DNA of 22,656 bases, taken from assembly GCF_902489635.1 (NCBI RefSeq), contig NZ_CABUAN010000035.1, forward strand, positions 1 through 22,656, in the 5' to 3' direction. This document shows positions 1-6,155 of this stretch, one piece after another. Made by a program: the position numbers and the translations under genes. The stretch's first letter is position 1; the number at the start of each line of letters is the position of its first letter. The DNA comes from an uncultured Porphyromonas sp. (GTDB lineage: Bacteria; Bacteroidota; Bacteroidia; Bacteroidales; Porphyromonadaceae). The notes under the pieces were generated by a model. That model ran no database searches and was not told the DNA's origin. It was given only the letters and a program-made list of their open reading frames with translations.

Positions 1-312
1 GGGAAATTCGTCCGATTCCCTCCTTTCTCGAATATCCACGTGGGGAATCTCAAATCTCCACGTGGATATTTTTTATTTTCCACGTGGGCGTCAAACAATT
101 CCTCCGAAGTTTCATTTGATTCCTCCGAGGAATTTTTTATTTCCTACCTGGGAAATAAAAATTCTCCACGTGGAGATTTTGAAATATCCACGTGGAAATC
201 AGTTTTCCCCGCCACAGCCCCGTATCGATATGTAGTCGGCTCTAAATTATTGTAACGAGCTGGCGTCGGATTTCTCCAGCCAGGCTGAGCATTATAAGCA
301 CTCTTTCAAGAG
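1..312 (+). repeat. Modular palindromic repeat, copy A (CACGTG array)
   Basis: This is one of three copies of an intergenic repeat in the window. It holds eight short palindromes. CACGTG cores lie at 37-42, 59-64, 81-86, 167-172 and 189-194. Between them are two TTCCTCCGA-type modules (from 99 and 120) and one TTCC-N6-GGAA module at 141-154. Centres of the CACGTG modules on each side are exactly 22 bp apart; the middle steps are 21-22 bp. The first two modules fold into a 13-bp perfect stem (31-43 with 58-70) followed by a T-rich run, so the region can act as a rightward terminator. Similarity to copy B continues to about 310, through AAATTATTGTAACGAG near 244-259. The left edge is cut by the window. 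Apart from the terminator at 409-453, I see nothing in 313-544. Confidence 0.9.
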
Positions 313-408
313 CTACACACAACGACAAGCGAGGAATAGATGAGGTCCTTATATATAATGCGTCCGCCCTGCGTGATATGCCCTTTCAGACTTTTGTCGG
401 ACAGGAAT

Positions 409-453
409 AAAAAATATCCACGTGAGAAATTGGGGCGTTTCTCACGTGGATAT
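409..453 (-). terminator. Perfect 16-bp hairpin with T-run, terminator of the CD225-like gene
   Basis: Arms 414-429 (ATATCCACGTGAGAAA) and 438-453 are exact reverse complements around an 8-nt loop. Read on the minus strand, the stem is followed by a run of six T (409-414 on the plus strand), the layout of an intrinsic terminator. It lies about 90 nt downstream of the stop at 545. Each arm carries the CACGTG core of the neighbouring repeat, with centres 24 bp apart, so it looks like two modules of that family at a gene end. Confidence 0.75.
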
Positions 454-544
454 ATGAAAGCGGTTGTTTTGTAGTCAGAATGCTCGACGAGATTGATTAG
501 TCGCTCTCGGTGGCAAGCCACCTGTCGAATAGCTAAGAGGGTGT

Positions 545-1063
545 CTACAAAGCTGCCGAGACTGCCGACGTGGCAGCAATAGCTATGGCTACGAAGATGG
601 CTATGGAAATACCTATGCACACAGCGGCCGCAATGGCAAGCCCCCTAGCCCACTGAAGCGATTTGCGACTTGCGTTCTCAGCTCCTTCGTAGTTGCCTCT
701 ATCATAGTGTGTAGAGACCTGTATCGAGTAGATAAGCGGTATGATCCCTAGCGGAAAAAAGAATAAGACGCAGAGGATGCTCCACACCAGGTTGTCGGGT
801 GGCATCACGGGGCGGTTTTGTGGCTGCATGGGGTTGCCATAGCCATACGGGGTGCCGTAAGCCGGAGCTCCTGCGTAGGAATTGGGACCAGGTGCCTGGT
901 ACCCAAAGAGGGGACGTAGCTCATCCAGTGATTGAGCCGGACAAGCATTGACTATGCCGTCGACGCGTATCATCGTATCAGGAGTAACTCCTCGGGTGGA
1001 CAACTCCTCAAGCGTATAGGGTCCTAGTTCTTGTCCATTGTGGACGATGTAGTACAGCTTCAT
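545..1063 (-). CDS. GYF_2 + CD225/dispanin-like membrane protein
   Basis: A 172-aa protein with an N-terminal GYF_2 (DUF4339-like) domain at residues 1-55 (YYIVHNGQELGPYTLEEL, then a W/F-poor variant). A Pro/Gly/Tyr-rich linker follows at about 56-88, then a CD225/dispanin-like double membrane segment at about 90-170. The first segment, LVWSILCVLFFFPLGIIPLI, is typical of that family, as is the intervening stretch with A-x-x-A-S-R-K-S. The combination is common in Bacteroidota and elsewhere, and its function is unknown; a membrane scaffold or a protein-protein contact role is only a guess. The gene is transcribed alone leftwards, with a candidate promoter at 1203-1233 and a strong terminator at 409-453. 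No signal peptide is seen; the GYF_2 part is probably cytoplasmic. Confidence 0.85.
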   Translation of the reverse strand: MKLYYIVHNGQELGPYTLEELSTRGVTPDTMIRVDGIVNACPAQSLDELRPLFGYQAPGPNSYAGAPAYGTPYGYGNPMQPQNRPVMPPDNLVWSILCVLFFFPLGIIPLIYSIQVSTHYDRGNYEGAENASRKSLQWARGLAIAAAVCIGISIAIFVAIAIAATSAVSAAL

Positions 1064-1202
1064 AACTTCTAGTCTGACTTATGAGTGATAGTTGACGCTA
1101 TGTAAGAGGCTTGGCGCCACGGGGCTGGTCTAGTGCAGTTTAGATGGTCGGTCTTAGCGAAGCGTTTGCTTTCTTTTTGGCTCAATTTATGTTCTTCTTG
1201 CG

Positions 1203-1233
1203 CAAAGGTATGTAATCACTTGGACTTATACAA
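1203..1233 (-). promoter_or_regulatory. Candidate Bacteroidota promoter for the CD225-like gene
   Basis: On the minus strand a TACCTTTG box (1203-1210) is preceded, 20 nt upstream, by TTG (1231-1233). This fits the TTG-N17-23-TAnnTTTG pattern known for Bacteroidota. It predicts a leader of about 130 nt before the start at 1063. Apart from this site, the ksgA-side promoter and the CTCTAAY box, I see nothing in the 1064-1420 gap. Confidence 0.45.
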
Positions 1234-1325
1234 TAGTGCTGGGGGCTACAGATTGAATATCAATAGGAGACTATTGACTTCTGCAACAGTATCAATGACA
1301 CGCTCGAAAGATGTGTCTCCCTCCA

Positions 1326-1361
1326 CTCTCTAATATCTAATTTCTAACCTCTAATCTCTAG
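1326..1361 (+). repeat. Degenerate CTCTAAY heptamer box 1
   Basis: A run of near-repeats of CTCTAAT, TCTAATT and CTCTAAC occupies this stretch just upstream of rsmA. Very similar runs occur at 11117-11135, 15215-15247 and 22428-22463. Two of those adjoin copies of the CACGTG array; this one stands alone. Function is unknown. Confidence 0.65.
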
Positions 1362-1374
1362 TCTCCCCTCTCCC

Positions 1375-1397
1375 TTGACGGAAAAGTTGTACTTTTG
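1375..1397 (+). promoter_or_regulatory. Candidate promoter of rsmA-phosphatase operon
   Basis: TACTTTTG at 1390-1397 matches the TAnnTTTG -7 element and would place the start of transcription about 17 nt before the ATG at 1421. A TTG at 1375-1377 is only 12 nt upstream, closer than usual, so the -33 part is weak. Confidence 0.4.
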
Positions 1398-1420
1398 GCA
1401 CGACAACGAGCGAAAGAACT

Positions 1421-2236
1421 ATGGATTCTGTACGAGCGAAGAAATATCTAGGGCAGCACTTTCTCACGGACCGTGGCGCAGCACAGCGCATTGCCGACTC
1501 GGTCGCGGACTATCTCGGCACGCCGATCCTAGAGGTGGGCCCTGGCATGGGCGTCCTGACGCAGCCACTTCTAGAGGCGGGGCACGACCTACAGGTGATC
1601 GACATAGATCACGAGAGTATCGAGTATCTGCACCAGCACTTCCCGCAATTGAGCCAGGAGGGGCGGATCATCGAGGGGGACTTCCTCAAGCTCCCCGCTG
1701 AGGAACTGATCCCGGGTCGGGCGGACACGCCTTTTGTGGTGATCGGCAACTATCCGTACAATATCTCTTCGCAGATCTTCTTTCGCATCCTAGAGCTTCG
1801 CGAGCGCATCCCTGCTGTGGCGGGTATGCTGCAGCACGAGGTGGCGCAGCGGCTGTGCGCCTCGCCTGGAGGGCGTGACTACGGCATCCTGAGCGTCTTG
1901 CTCCAGTGCTGGTACGACTGCGACTACCTCTTTAAGGTGTCTAAGCGTGACTTCAATCCACCCCCCAAGGTAGATGGTGGCGTGATGATCGCACGACGAA
2001 ATAGTCGCACCGAGCTGCCCTGCGATGAGACTAACTTCAAGCGGGTGGTCAAGACCGCCTTCGGACAGCGTCGGAAGATGCTACGCAATGCCTTGATGTC
2101 GCTCTTTGGCAAGGAGTTCCCCTACGCTGATCATGAGATCTTCACGCTTCGTGCGGAGCGTCTCTCGGTAGAGGACTTCATCGGCCTCACCTTAATGTAC
2201 GAAGCTCTACCAACTGACAACCTAACAACACCTTAA
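1421..2236 (+). CDS. rsmA: 16S rRNA dimethyladenosine transferase RsmA/KsgA
   Basis: A 271-aa enzyme that dimethylates two adjacent adenosines in the 3' terminal hairpin of 16S rRNA during small-subunit assembly, using S-adenosylmethionine. The N-terminus shows the family signature V-R-A-K-K-Y-L-G-Q-H-F-L-T-D (4-17). The SAM-binding loop is LEVGPGMG (37-44), and the catalytic motif is N-Y-P-Y (110-113), equivalent to NLPY in E. coli. The C-terminal FGQRRKMLRNAL segment is also typical. The length is normal for the family. The start is fixed by the family N-terminus and a nearby promoter box. The stop is 11 nt before the next ATG, so the two genes are probably cotranscribed. Confidence 0.96.
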   Translation: MDSVRAKKYLGQHFLTDRGAAQRIADSVADYLGTPILEVGPGMGVLTQPLLEAGHDLQVIDIDHESIEYLHQHFPQLSQEGRIIEGDFLKLPAEELIPGRADTPFVVIGNYPYNISSQIFFRILELRERIPAVAGMLQHEVAQRLCASPGGRDYGILSVLLQCWYDCDYLFKVSKRDFNPPPKVDGGVMIARRNSRTELPCDETNFKRVVKTAFGQRRKMLRNALMSLFGKEFPYADHEIFTLRAERLSVEDFIGLTLMYEALPTDNLTTP

Positions 2237-2247
2237 ATAGAACCTTT

Positions 2248-3939
2248 ATGAAAAGCATCTTACGTATCTTACTACTGCTCCTCCCCACGCTCTCACTGGT
2301 GGGGCAGCAACGAGAGTACCCCCTACCAGAGCGACCTGCGAAGAATGTGATCCTCCTCATCTCAGACGGCACCTCGCTACCGACAGTCTCACTGGCTCGC
2401 TGGTACCAGAGGGCACTAGACCCTCAGGCGCAGCACCTATCGCTTGACCCTTATCTCTCGGGGAGTGTCATCACCTACTGCTCGAATGCACCGATTGGGG
2501 ACTCGGCTCCGACGACCTCGTGCTATATGACTGGCGTCCCCTCGATCGATGGCTTTATCGCGACCTATCCGTACAGCGAGCCACACAATGACTTGGTACC
2601 GCTCGACTCTTCGTGGGCTTATCGTCCTGTCGTGACCCTTTTGGAGGCTGCCAAGCAGACGCAAGGCAAGCGTATCGGGGTCGTCTGTACGTGCGAATTT
2701 CCCCACGCTACGCCAGCAGACTGCACGGCTCACTCGTCCTCTCGTAAGCTTTACAAGAGCATCGTGCCGCAGATGGTGGACAATGGCGTGGACCTCCTCC
2801 TAGGCGGTGGCACCTCGCTGATGACGAGCGAACTAAAGGAGCGTCTGAACCGCCAGGGTATAGCACTTTACCTCGATGATCTCGCAGCTATGCGGGCGCA
2901 TCGAGGGGGCGGTATGTGGGCACTTTTTGGAGAGATGGATATGCCGTACGACCTGGACAGGCGTTCGCTGGGAGACACGCTGCGCTACCCTTCGCTGGCT
3001 GAGATGACAGAGACGGCAATCCGTAATCTGGAGAACCCTAACGGCTTCGTCCTGATGGTCGAGGGCAGCAAGGTAGACTGGGCTGCTCACGCCAACGATC
3101 CCGTAGCGATGGCTACGGAGTTTCTAGCTTTTGACAAGGCGGTTGCCGTGGCGCTGGACTATGCGCAGCGGGACGGGAATACGATCGTCCTCGTGACGGC
3201 AGACCATGGTAATAGCGGTATGAGCATTGGTCGTGTGGATCGGGGCTATGCGCGTCTGACACTCGATGAACTGATCATGCCGCTGACACGCTTTCGCTAT
3301 AGCTCGGTAGAGCTAGGTCGCAAGACGAGCCAGACGGCTCTCTCACACTTGGCCGACAGTCTCTACCTATGGACTAGTATACGTCCCTCGGAGGAGGAGC
3401 TGGCGGAGATTAATGCTATCGAGGACTATGCCTGCTCGACACTATCGGCTGAGCAACGCAAGGCGAAGTATGCGGAGCTGGGCTGGAGCCAGAAGTATCG
3501 TCTGAAGGAGTACTTTGTGGACTGGATGAAGCGTCACCTGCTCATTGGCTTTACAACGCATGGGCATACAGGCGAAGAGGTCTTTTTCGCTAGCTACACG
3601 CCACCGCGGTTGATGCCCATCAGAGGTTGTGTGACCAACATTGATCTGCATAACTATATGCGTACGCAGCTGGGTCTGAAGCAGACGATGCTGGAGCTGT
3701 CGGACGAGTATTACGCGCCACACGATGCGCTCTTTCCTCAAGCTCAGTGCGAAATAACGGGCGACCAGCCCGAGGAGAAGCGGATCACGATCCACTACAA
3801 GGGACACGAGATCGAGCTACGCGCCTACCAGCGCAGAGCGTGGGTTGACGGGGTGGAGCAAGAGCTCCCGACGCCTGTCGTCTACGTCTCCGAGACGAAC
3901 AAGTTTTACCTCTCTCGCAGCTTGGTGCGCCAGCTTTAG
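2248..3939 (+). CDS. Alkaline phosphatase family protein with a C-terminal extension
   Basis: A 563-aa secreted phosphomonoesterase. Residues 1-20 are a hydrophobic signal peptide without a lipobox Cys. Metal and catalytic residues of the PhoA fold can be placed: D40 in ISDG, D85-S86 (nucleophile) in GDSAPTTS, E272/D277/H281 in EGSKVDWAAHAND, D319-H320 in TADHGN, and H438 or H440 in THGHTGE. Residues about 510-563 follow the phosphatase core; the AWVDGVEQELPTP...FYLSRSLV pattern loosely resembles the small copper amine oxidase N-terminal-like (PF07833) domain, which is inference. It lies 11 nt behind rsmA, although the two are functionally unrelated. Its stop directly abuts the convergent stop of the EamA gene, with no terminator between. 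No Pho-box-like signal was recognised. Confidence 0.92.
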   Translation: MKSILRILLLLLPTLSLVGQQREYPLPERPAKNVILLISDGTSLPTVSLARWYQRALDPQAQHLSLDPYLSGSVITYCSNAPIGDSAPTTSCYMTGVPSIDGFIATYPYSEPHNDLVPLDSSWAYRPVVTLLEAAKQTQGKRIGVVCTCEFPHATPADCTAHSSSRKLYKSIVPQMVDNGVDLLLGGGTSLMTSELKERLNRQGIALYLDDLAAMRAHRGGGMWALFGEMDMPYDLDRRSLGDTLRYPSLAEMTETAIRNLENPNGFVLMVEGSKVDWAAHANDPVAMATEFLAFDKAVAVALDYAQRDGNTIVLVTADHGNSGMSIGRVDRGYARLTLDELIMPLTRFRYSSVELGRKTSQTALSHLADSLYLWTSIRPSEEELAEINAIEDYACSTLSAEQRKAKYAELGWSQKYRLKEYFVDWMKRHLLIGFTTHGHTGEEVFFASYTPPRLMPIRGCVTNIDLHNYMRTQLGLKQTMLELSDEYYAPHDALFPQAQCEITGDQPEEKRITIHYKGHEIELRAYQRRAWVDGVEQELPTPVVYVSETNKFYLSRSLVRQL

Positions 3940-4860
3940 CTATACCTTCTTGAGTCGACGCATCAGTAGCGGCGACACGACTAGTAGCAGGACGGCGAGC
4001 AGGACGACGCCGATGCCGACGCCTTGACCTAGGGAGAGCTCCTCGCCTAGGGCTAGTGCCCCGACGATGACGGCTGTGAGTGGTTCCAGCGCGCCCATGA
4101 TAGCGGTAGGCGTGGAGCCTATTCGCTGTACCGCCCAGACGAGCGTGATATTAGCGCAGACGGTTGGGATGAGTGCTAGCAGGGCGGTATAGATCCATTG
4201 CGTCGTATTGTCCAAAACGAGGCTGGCACCTGTAGCTTTGCAAAAGAGCGCAAAGAGTATGGTCGAGAGTCCCATGACGTAGGTGGTTAGCTTGAAGCTA
4301 CTCATCGGCTCTAGGCGAGAGTGCCGAAGGATCACGATGTAGGTGGCGTAGCAAAAGCCGGAGAAAAGTACCGTAAGCAACGGCCTGAGCGGTATGGAGG
4401 TCACGTCTGACTCAAAGAAGCCAGAGATGAGCGACACACCGCCTAAAGCTAAGAGGACAGCCAGCCCTTGCAGTACATTGATCCGCTGACGAAAGACGAG
4501 AAACATGAGCAGCACCACAAATGTTGGGTAGCTGAAGTGTAGCACCGTAGCGACTCCGGACGGCATGTGCTGGTACCCCTCGATGAGCAGGAAGGAGGAG
4601 AAGAAGTACAAGACAGACAAGGCAAGCAGTATCAAGAAGCTTCGCCACGATACCCGCAGAGACTCTCTACGTATCACGACGATGCTACCGACGATGAGTG
4701 CTGCAATGAGAAAGCGGTACATCAGCACCGTCCCCTCCGCCACGCCCTGCGACAGCACGGGTATGCTCAGCAGTGGTATCAGTCCAAAGGTGGCCGATGA
4801 GATGAGTCCCATCAGATAGCCTAGCCAGTCGGTCGAGGGGGTAGTTGTCTTGTCTGTCAT
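3940..4860 (-). CDS. EamA/DMT-family inner-membrane transporter
   Basis: A 306-aa protein with about ten hydrophobic segments arranged as two EamA repeats (about 12-145 and 160-298). It belongs to the drug/metabolite transporter superfamily. Members export amino acids, nucleosides or metabolites; the substrate cannot be told from sequence. The second repeat has the typical A-I-M-G-A-L-E-P-L-T-A-V segment, and the C-terminus is short and basic (RRLKKV). It is convergent with the phosphatase gene with zero spacing. It is separated from the upstream rpoD by a strong hairpin, so it may have its own promoter within the short gap or depend on read-through. Confidence 0.9.
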   Translation of the reverse strand: MTDKTTTPSTDWLGYLMGLISSATFGLIPLLSIPVLSQGVAEGTVLMYRFLIAALIVGSIVVIRRESLRVSWRSFLILLALSVLYFFSSFLLIEGYQHMPSGVATVLHFSYPTFVVLLMFLVFRQRINVLQGLAVLLALGGVSLISGFFESDVTSIPLRPLLTVLFSGFCYATYIVILRHSRLEPMSSFKLTTYVMGLSTILFALFCKATGASLVLDNTTQWIYTALLALIPTVCANITLVWAVQRIGSTPTAIMGALEPLTAVIVGALALGEELSLGQGVGIGVVLLAVLLLVVSPLLMRRLKKV

Positions 4861-4887
4861 ATAATATGAGATTATTGGGTCGTATAG

Positions 4888-4941
4888 AAAGGAGCCTCAT
4901 TGCTCTAGCTACAGTCGTATGCTAGACCAATGAGGCTCTTT
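4888..4941 (-). terminator. Long nested hairpin after rpoD
   Basis: GAGCCTCATTG (4892-4902) pairs perfectly with 4928-4938, and an inner CTAGC/GCTAG pair extends the structure. On the minus strand the stem is followed by CTTTCT, a weak T-run. It sits between the rpoD stop and the EamA start, so it is probably the rpoD terminator, or an attenuator for the exporter gene. Confidence 0.6.
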
Positions 4942-4979
4942 ATGTAGTTGTGATGCGCCTCTGCTATCGAGCGAGACGA

Positions 4980-5846
4980 CTATCCAAGATATGCCTTTAG
5001 GTATTCGCAGCGGTCAGACTGCTTGAGACGACGGATCGCTTTCTCCTTGATCTGACGCACACGCTCACGAGAGAGCTTAGTACGCTCACCGATCTCCTCG
5101 AGCGTCATCTCAGGACAACCGATACCGAAGAAGCAGCGTAGCACCTCCGCCTCACGATCTCCCAGCTGATCCAGGATACGATCTATCTCCGCAGAGAGAG
5201 ACTCGTTGATCAGACTGCTATCGGTCGAGGGCGTGTCCTCATTGACCAGGACGTCTAGCATGTTATTGTCCTCGCCCTCCACAAAGGGAGCGTCGAGCGA
5301 CTGATGCTTGCCCTGCACCTTGAGTGCCTCACGGATCTTGTCCTCGGGGAGCTCTAGCTCAGCAGCTATCTCCTGCGGACTAGGACGACGACCATTGAGC
5401 TGCTCAAACTTGACGATCGCCTTATTCATCTTCTGCTGCAGTCCCACCTGATTGAGCGGCAGACGCACGATGCGTGACTGCTCGGCAAGTGCCTGCAGGA
5501 TAGACTGACGAATCCACCATACAGCGTAGGAGATGAACTTAAATCCACGTGTCTCGTCAAACTTCTCGGCCGCCTTGATCATCCCAATGTTTCCCTCATT
5601 GATCAGGTCAGGAAGGCTCAGACCTTGGTTCTGATATTGCTTTGCCACAGAGACGACAAACCGGAGGTTGGCCTCCACCAGCTTGTTCAATGCACGCCGA
5701 TTACCACGATGTATCTCTCGCGCCAGCTCCACCTCCTCTTCGGGAGATATGAGGCTCGTCCGCCCGATCTCTTGGAGGTAACGATCCAGCGATGCACTCT
5801 CACGATTGGTGATCGACTGATTGATTTTTAATTGTCTCATTGCCAT
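4980..5846 (-). CDS. rpoD: Primary (housekeeping) RNA polymerase sigma factor
   Basis: A 288-aa (or 286-aa) sigma-70 of the compact Bacteroidota type, which lacks the long N-terminal 1.1 region. Region 1.2 starts around SLDRYLQEIG (19-28). Region 2 contains DLINEGNIGMIKAAEKFD and the promoter-melting/-10-reading FKFISYAVWWIRQSI (103-117). Region 3 covers about 130-210. Region 4.2, the -35 reader, is the helix-turn-helix at about 244-275 with SRERVRQIKEKAIRRLKQ. Two start codons lie 6 nt apart (5846 and 5840). The second gives MRQLKI, the usual family N-terminus, so it may be the true one; no Shine-Dalgarno decides. This sigma reads the TTG/TAnnTTTG promoters seen elsewhere in the window. Confidence 0.96.
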   Translation of the reverse strand: MAMRQLKINQSITNRESASLDRYLQEIGRTSLISPEEEVELAREIHRGNRRALNKLVEANLRFVVSVAKQYQNQGLSLPDLINEGNIGMIKAAEKFDETRGFKFISYAVWWIRQSILQALAEQSRIVRLPLNQVGLQQKMNKAIVKFEQLNGRRPSPQEIAAELELPEDKIREALKVQGKHQSLDAPFVEGEDNNMLDVLVNEDTPSTDSSLINESLSAEIDRILDQLGDREAEVLRCFFGIGCPEMTLEEIGERTKLSRERVRQIKEKAIRRLKQSDRCEYLKAYLG

Positions 5847-6155
5847 GGCTATACTCGATTTAAAGGGTTAACTCTACAATGCGTTCACGCACTCTAATCA
5901 TCCACAGAAGAGCGCTGTACGCAAAGGGGTACAAATACTCAGTGTACTCAAACCGATTGCAAAGGTCGTAAAAACAAATGACATAAGCAGCATTTGTAAG
6001 ACACCTTAACCTTTGAAGGTCTGAGCAATACTCTTTTGAAGCTCCTAGAGAGCGTCAGTTTAAGTCTCTGGAGGCATCAACAGCTCCATCTCTCTGGTCT
6101 TTAGAGAGCCAAACGCCTAAAAGTTTATTTCGTCACTCTAAGGTCGACTCCATAA
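5847..6155. other. Intergenic region upstream of rpoD
   Basis: This 309-bp gap must hold the rpoD promoter and the end of the penicillin-binding protein transcript. I found no perfect TAnnTTTG box on the minus strand. A weak stem (CTCTCT/AGAGAG near 6092-6112) and an imperfect hairpin near 6040-6085 are present but lack T-runs. No small gene is visible. Confidence 0.5.

Noticed and set aside
1..200. Possible CRISPR array because of about 22-bp regular repeats
   Set aside because: The repeated units are 8-14-bp palindromes with linkers of about 8-14 bp, not 24-40-bp repeats with unique spacers of equal length, and no cas genes are present.
40..255. Open reading frame of 71 aa within repeat copy A
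   Set aside because: Its sequence is only translated palindromes (repeated SPRG/FSTW patterns), with no ribosome site and no family resemblance.
306..620. Minus-strand open frame of 104 aa overlapping the CD225-like gene
   Set aside because: It overlaps the clear GYF_2/CD225 coding frame and otherwise runs through the terminator hairpin; no protein features.
1133..1333. 66-aa plus-strand frame between the CD225-like gene and rsmA
   Set aside because: No ribosome site, unusual composition, and it overlaps the predicted minus-strand promoter and CTCTAAY box.
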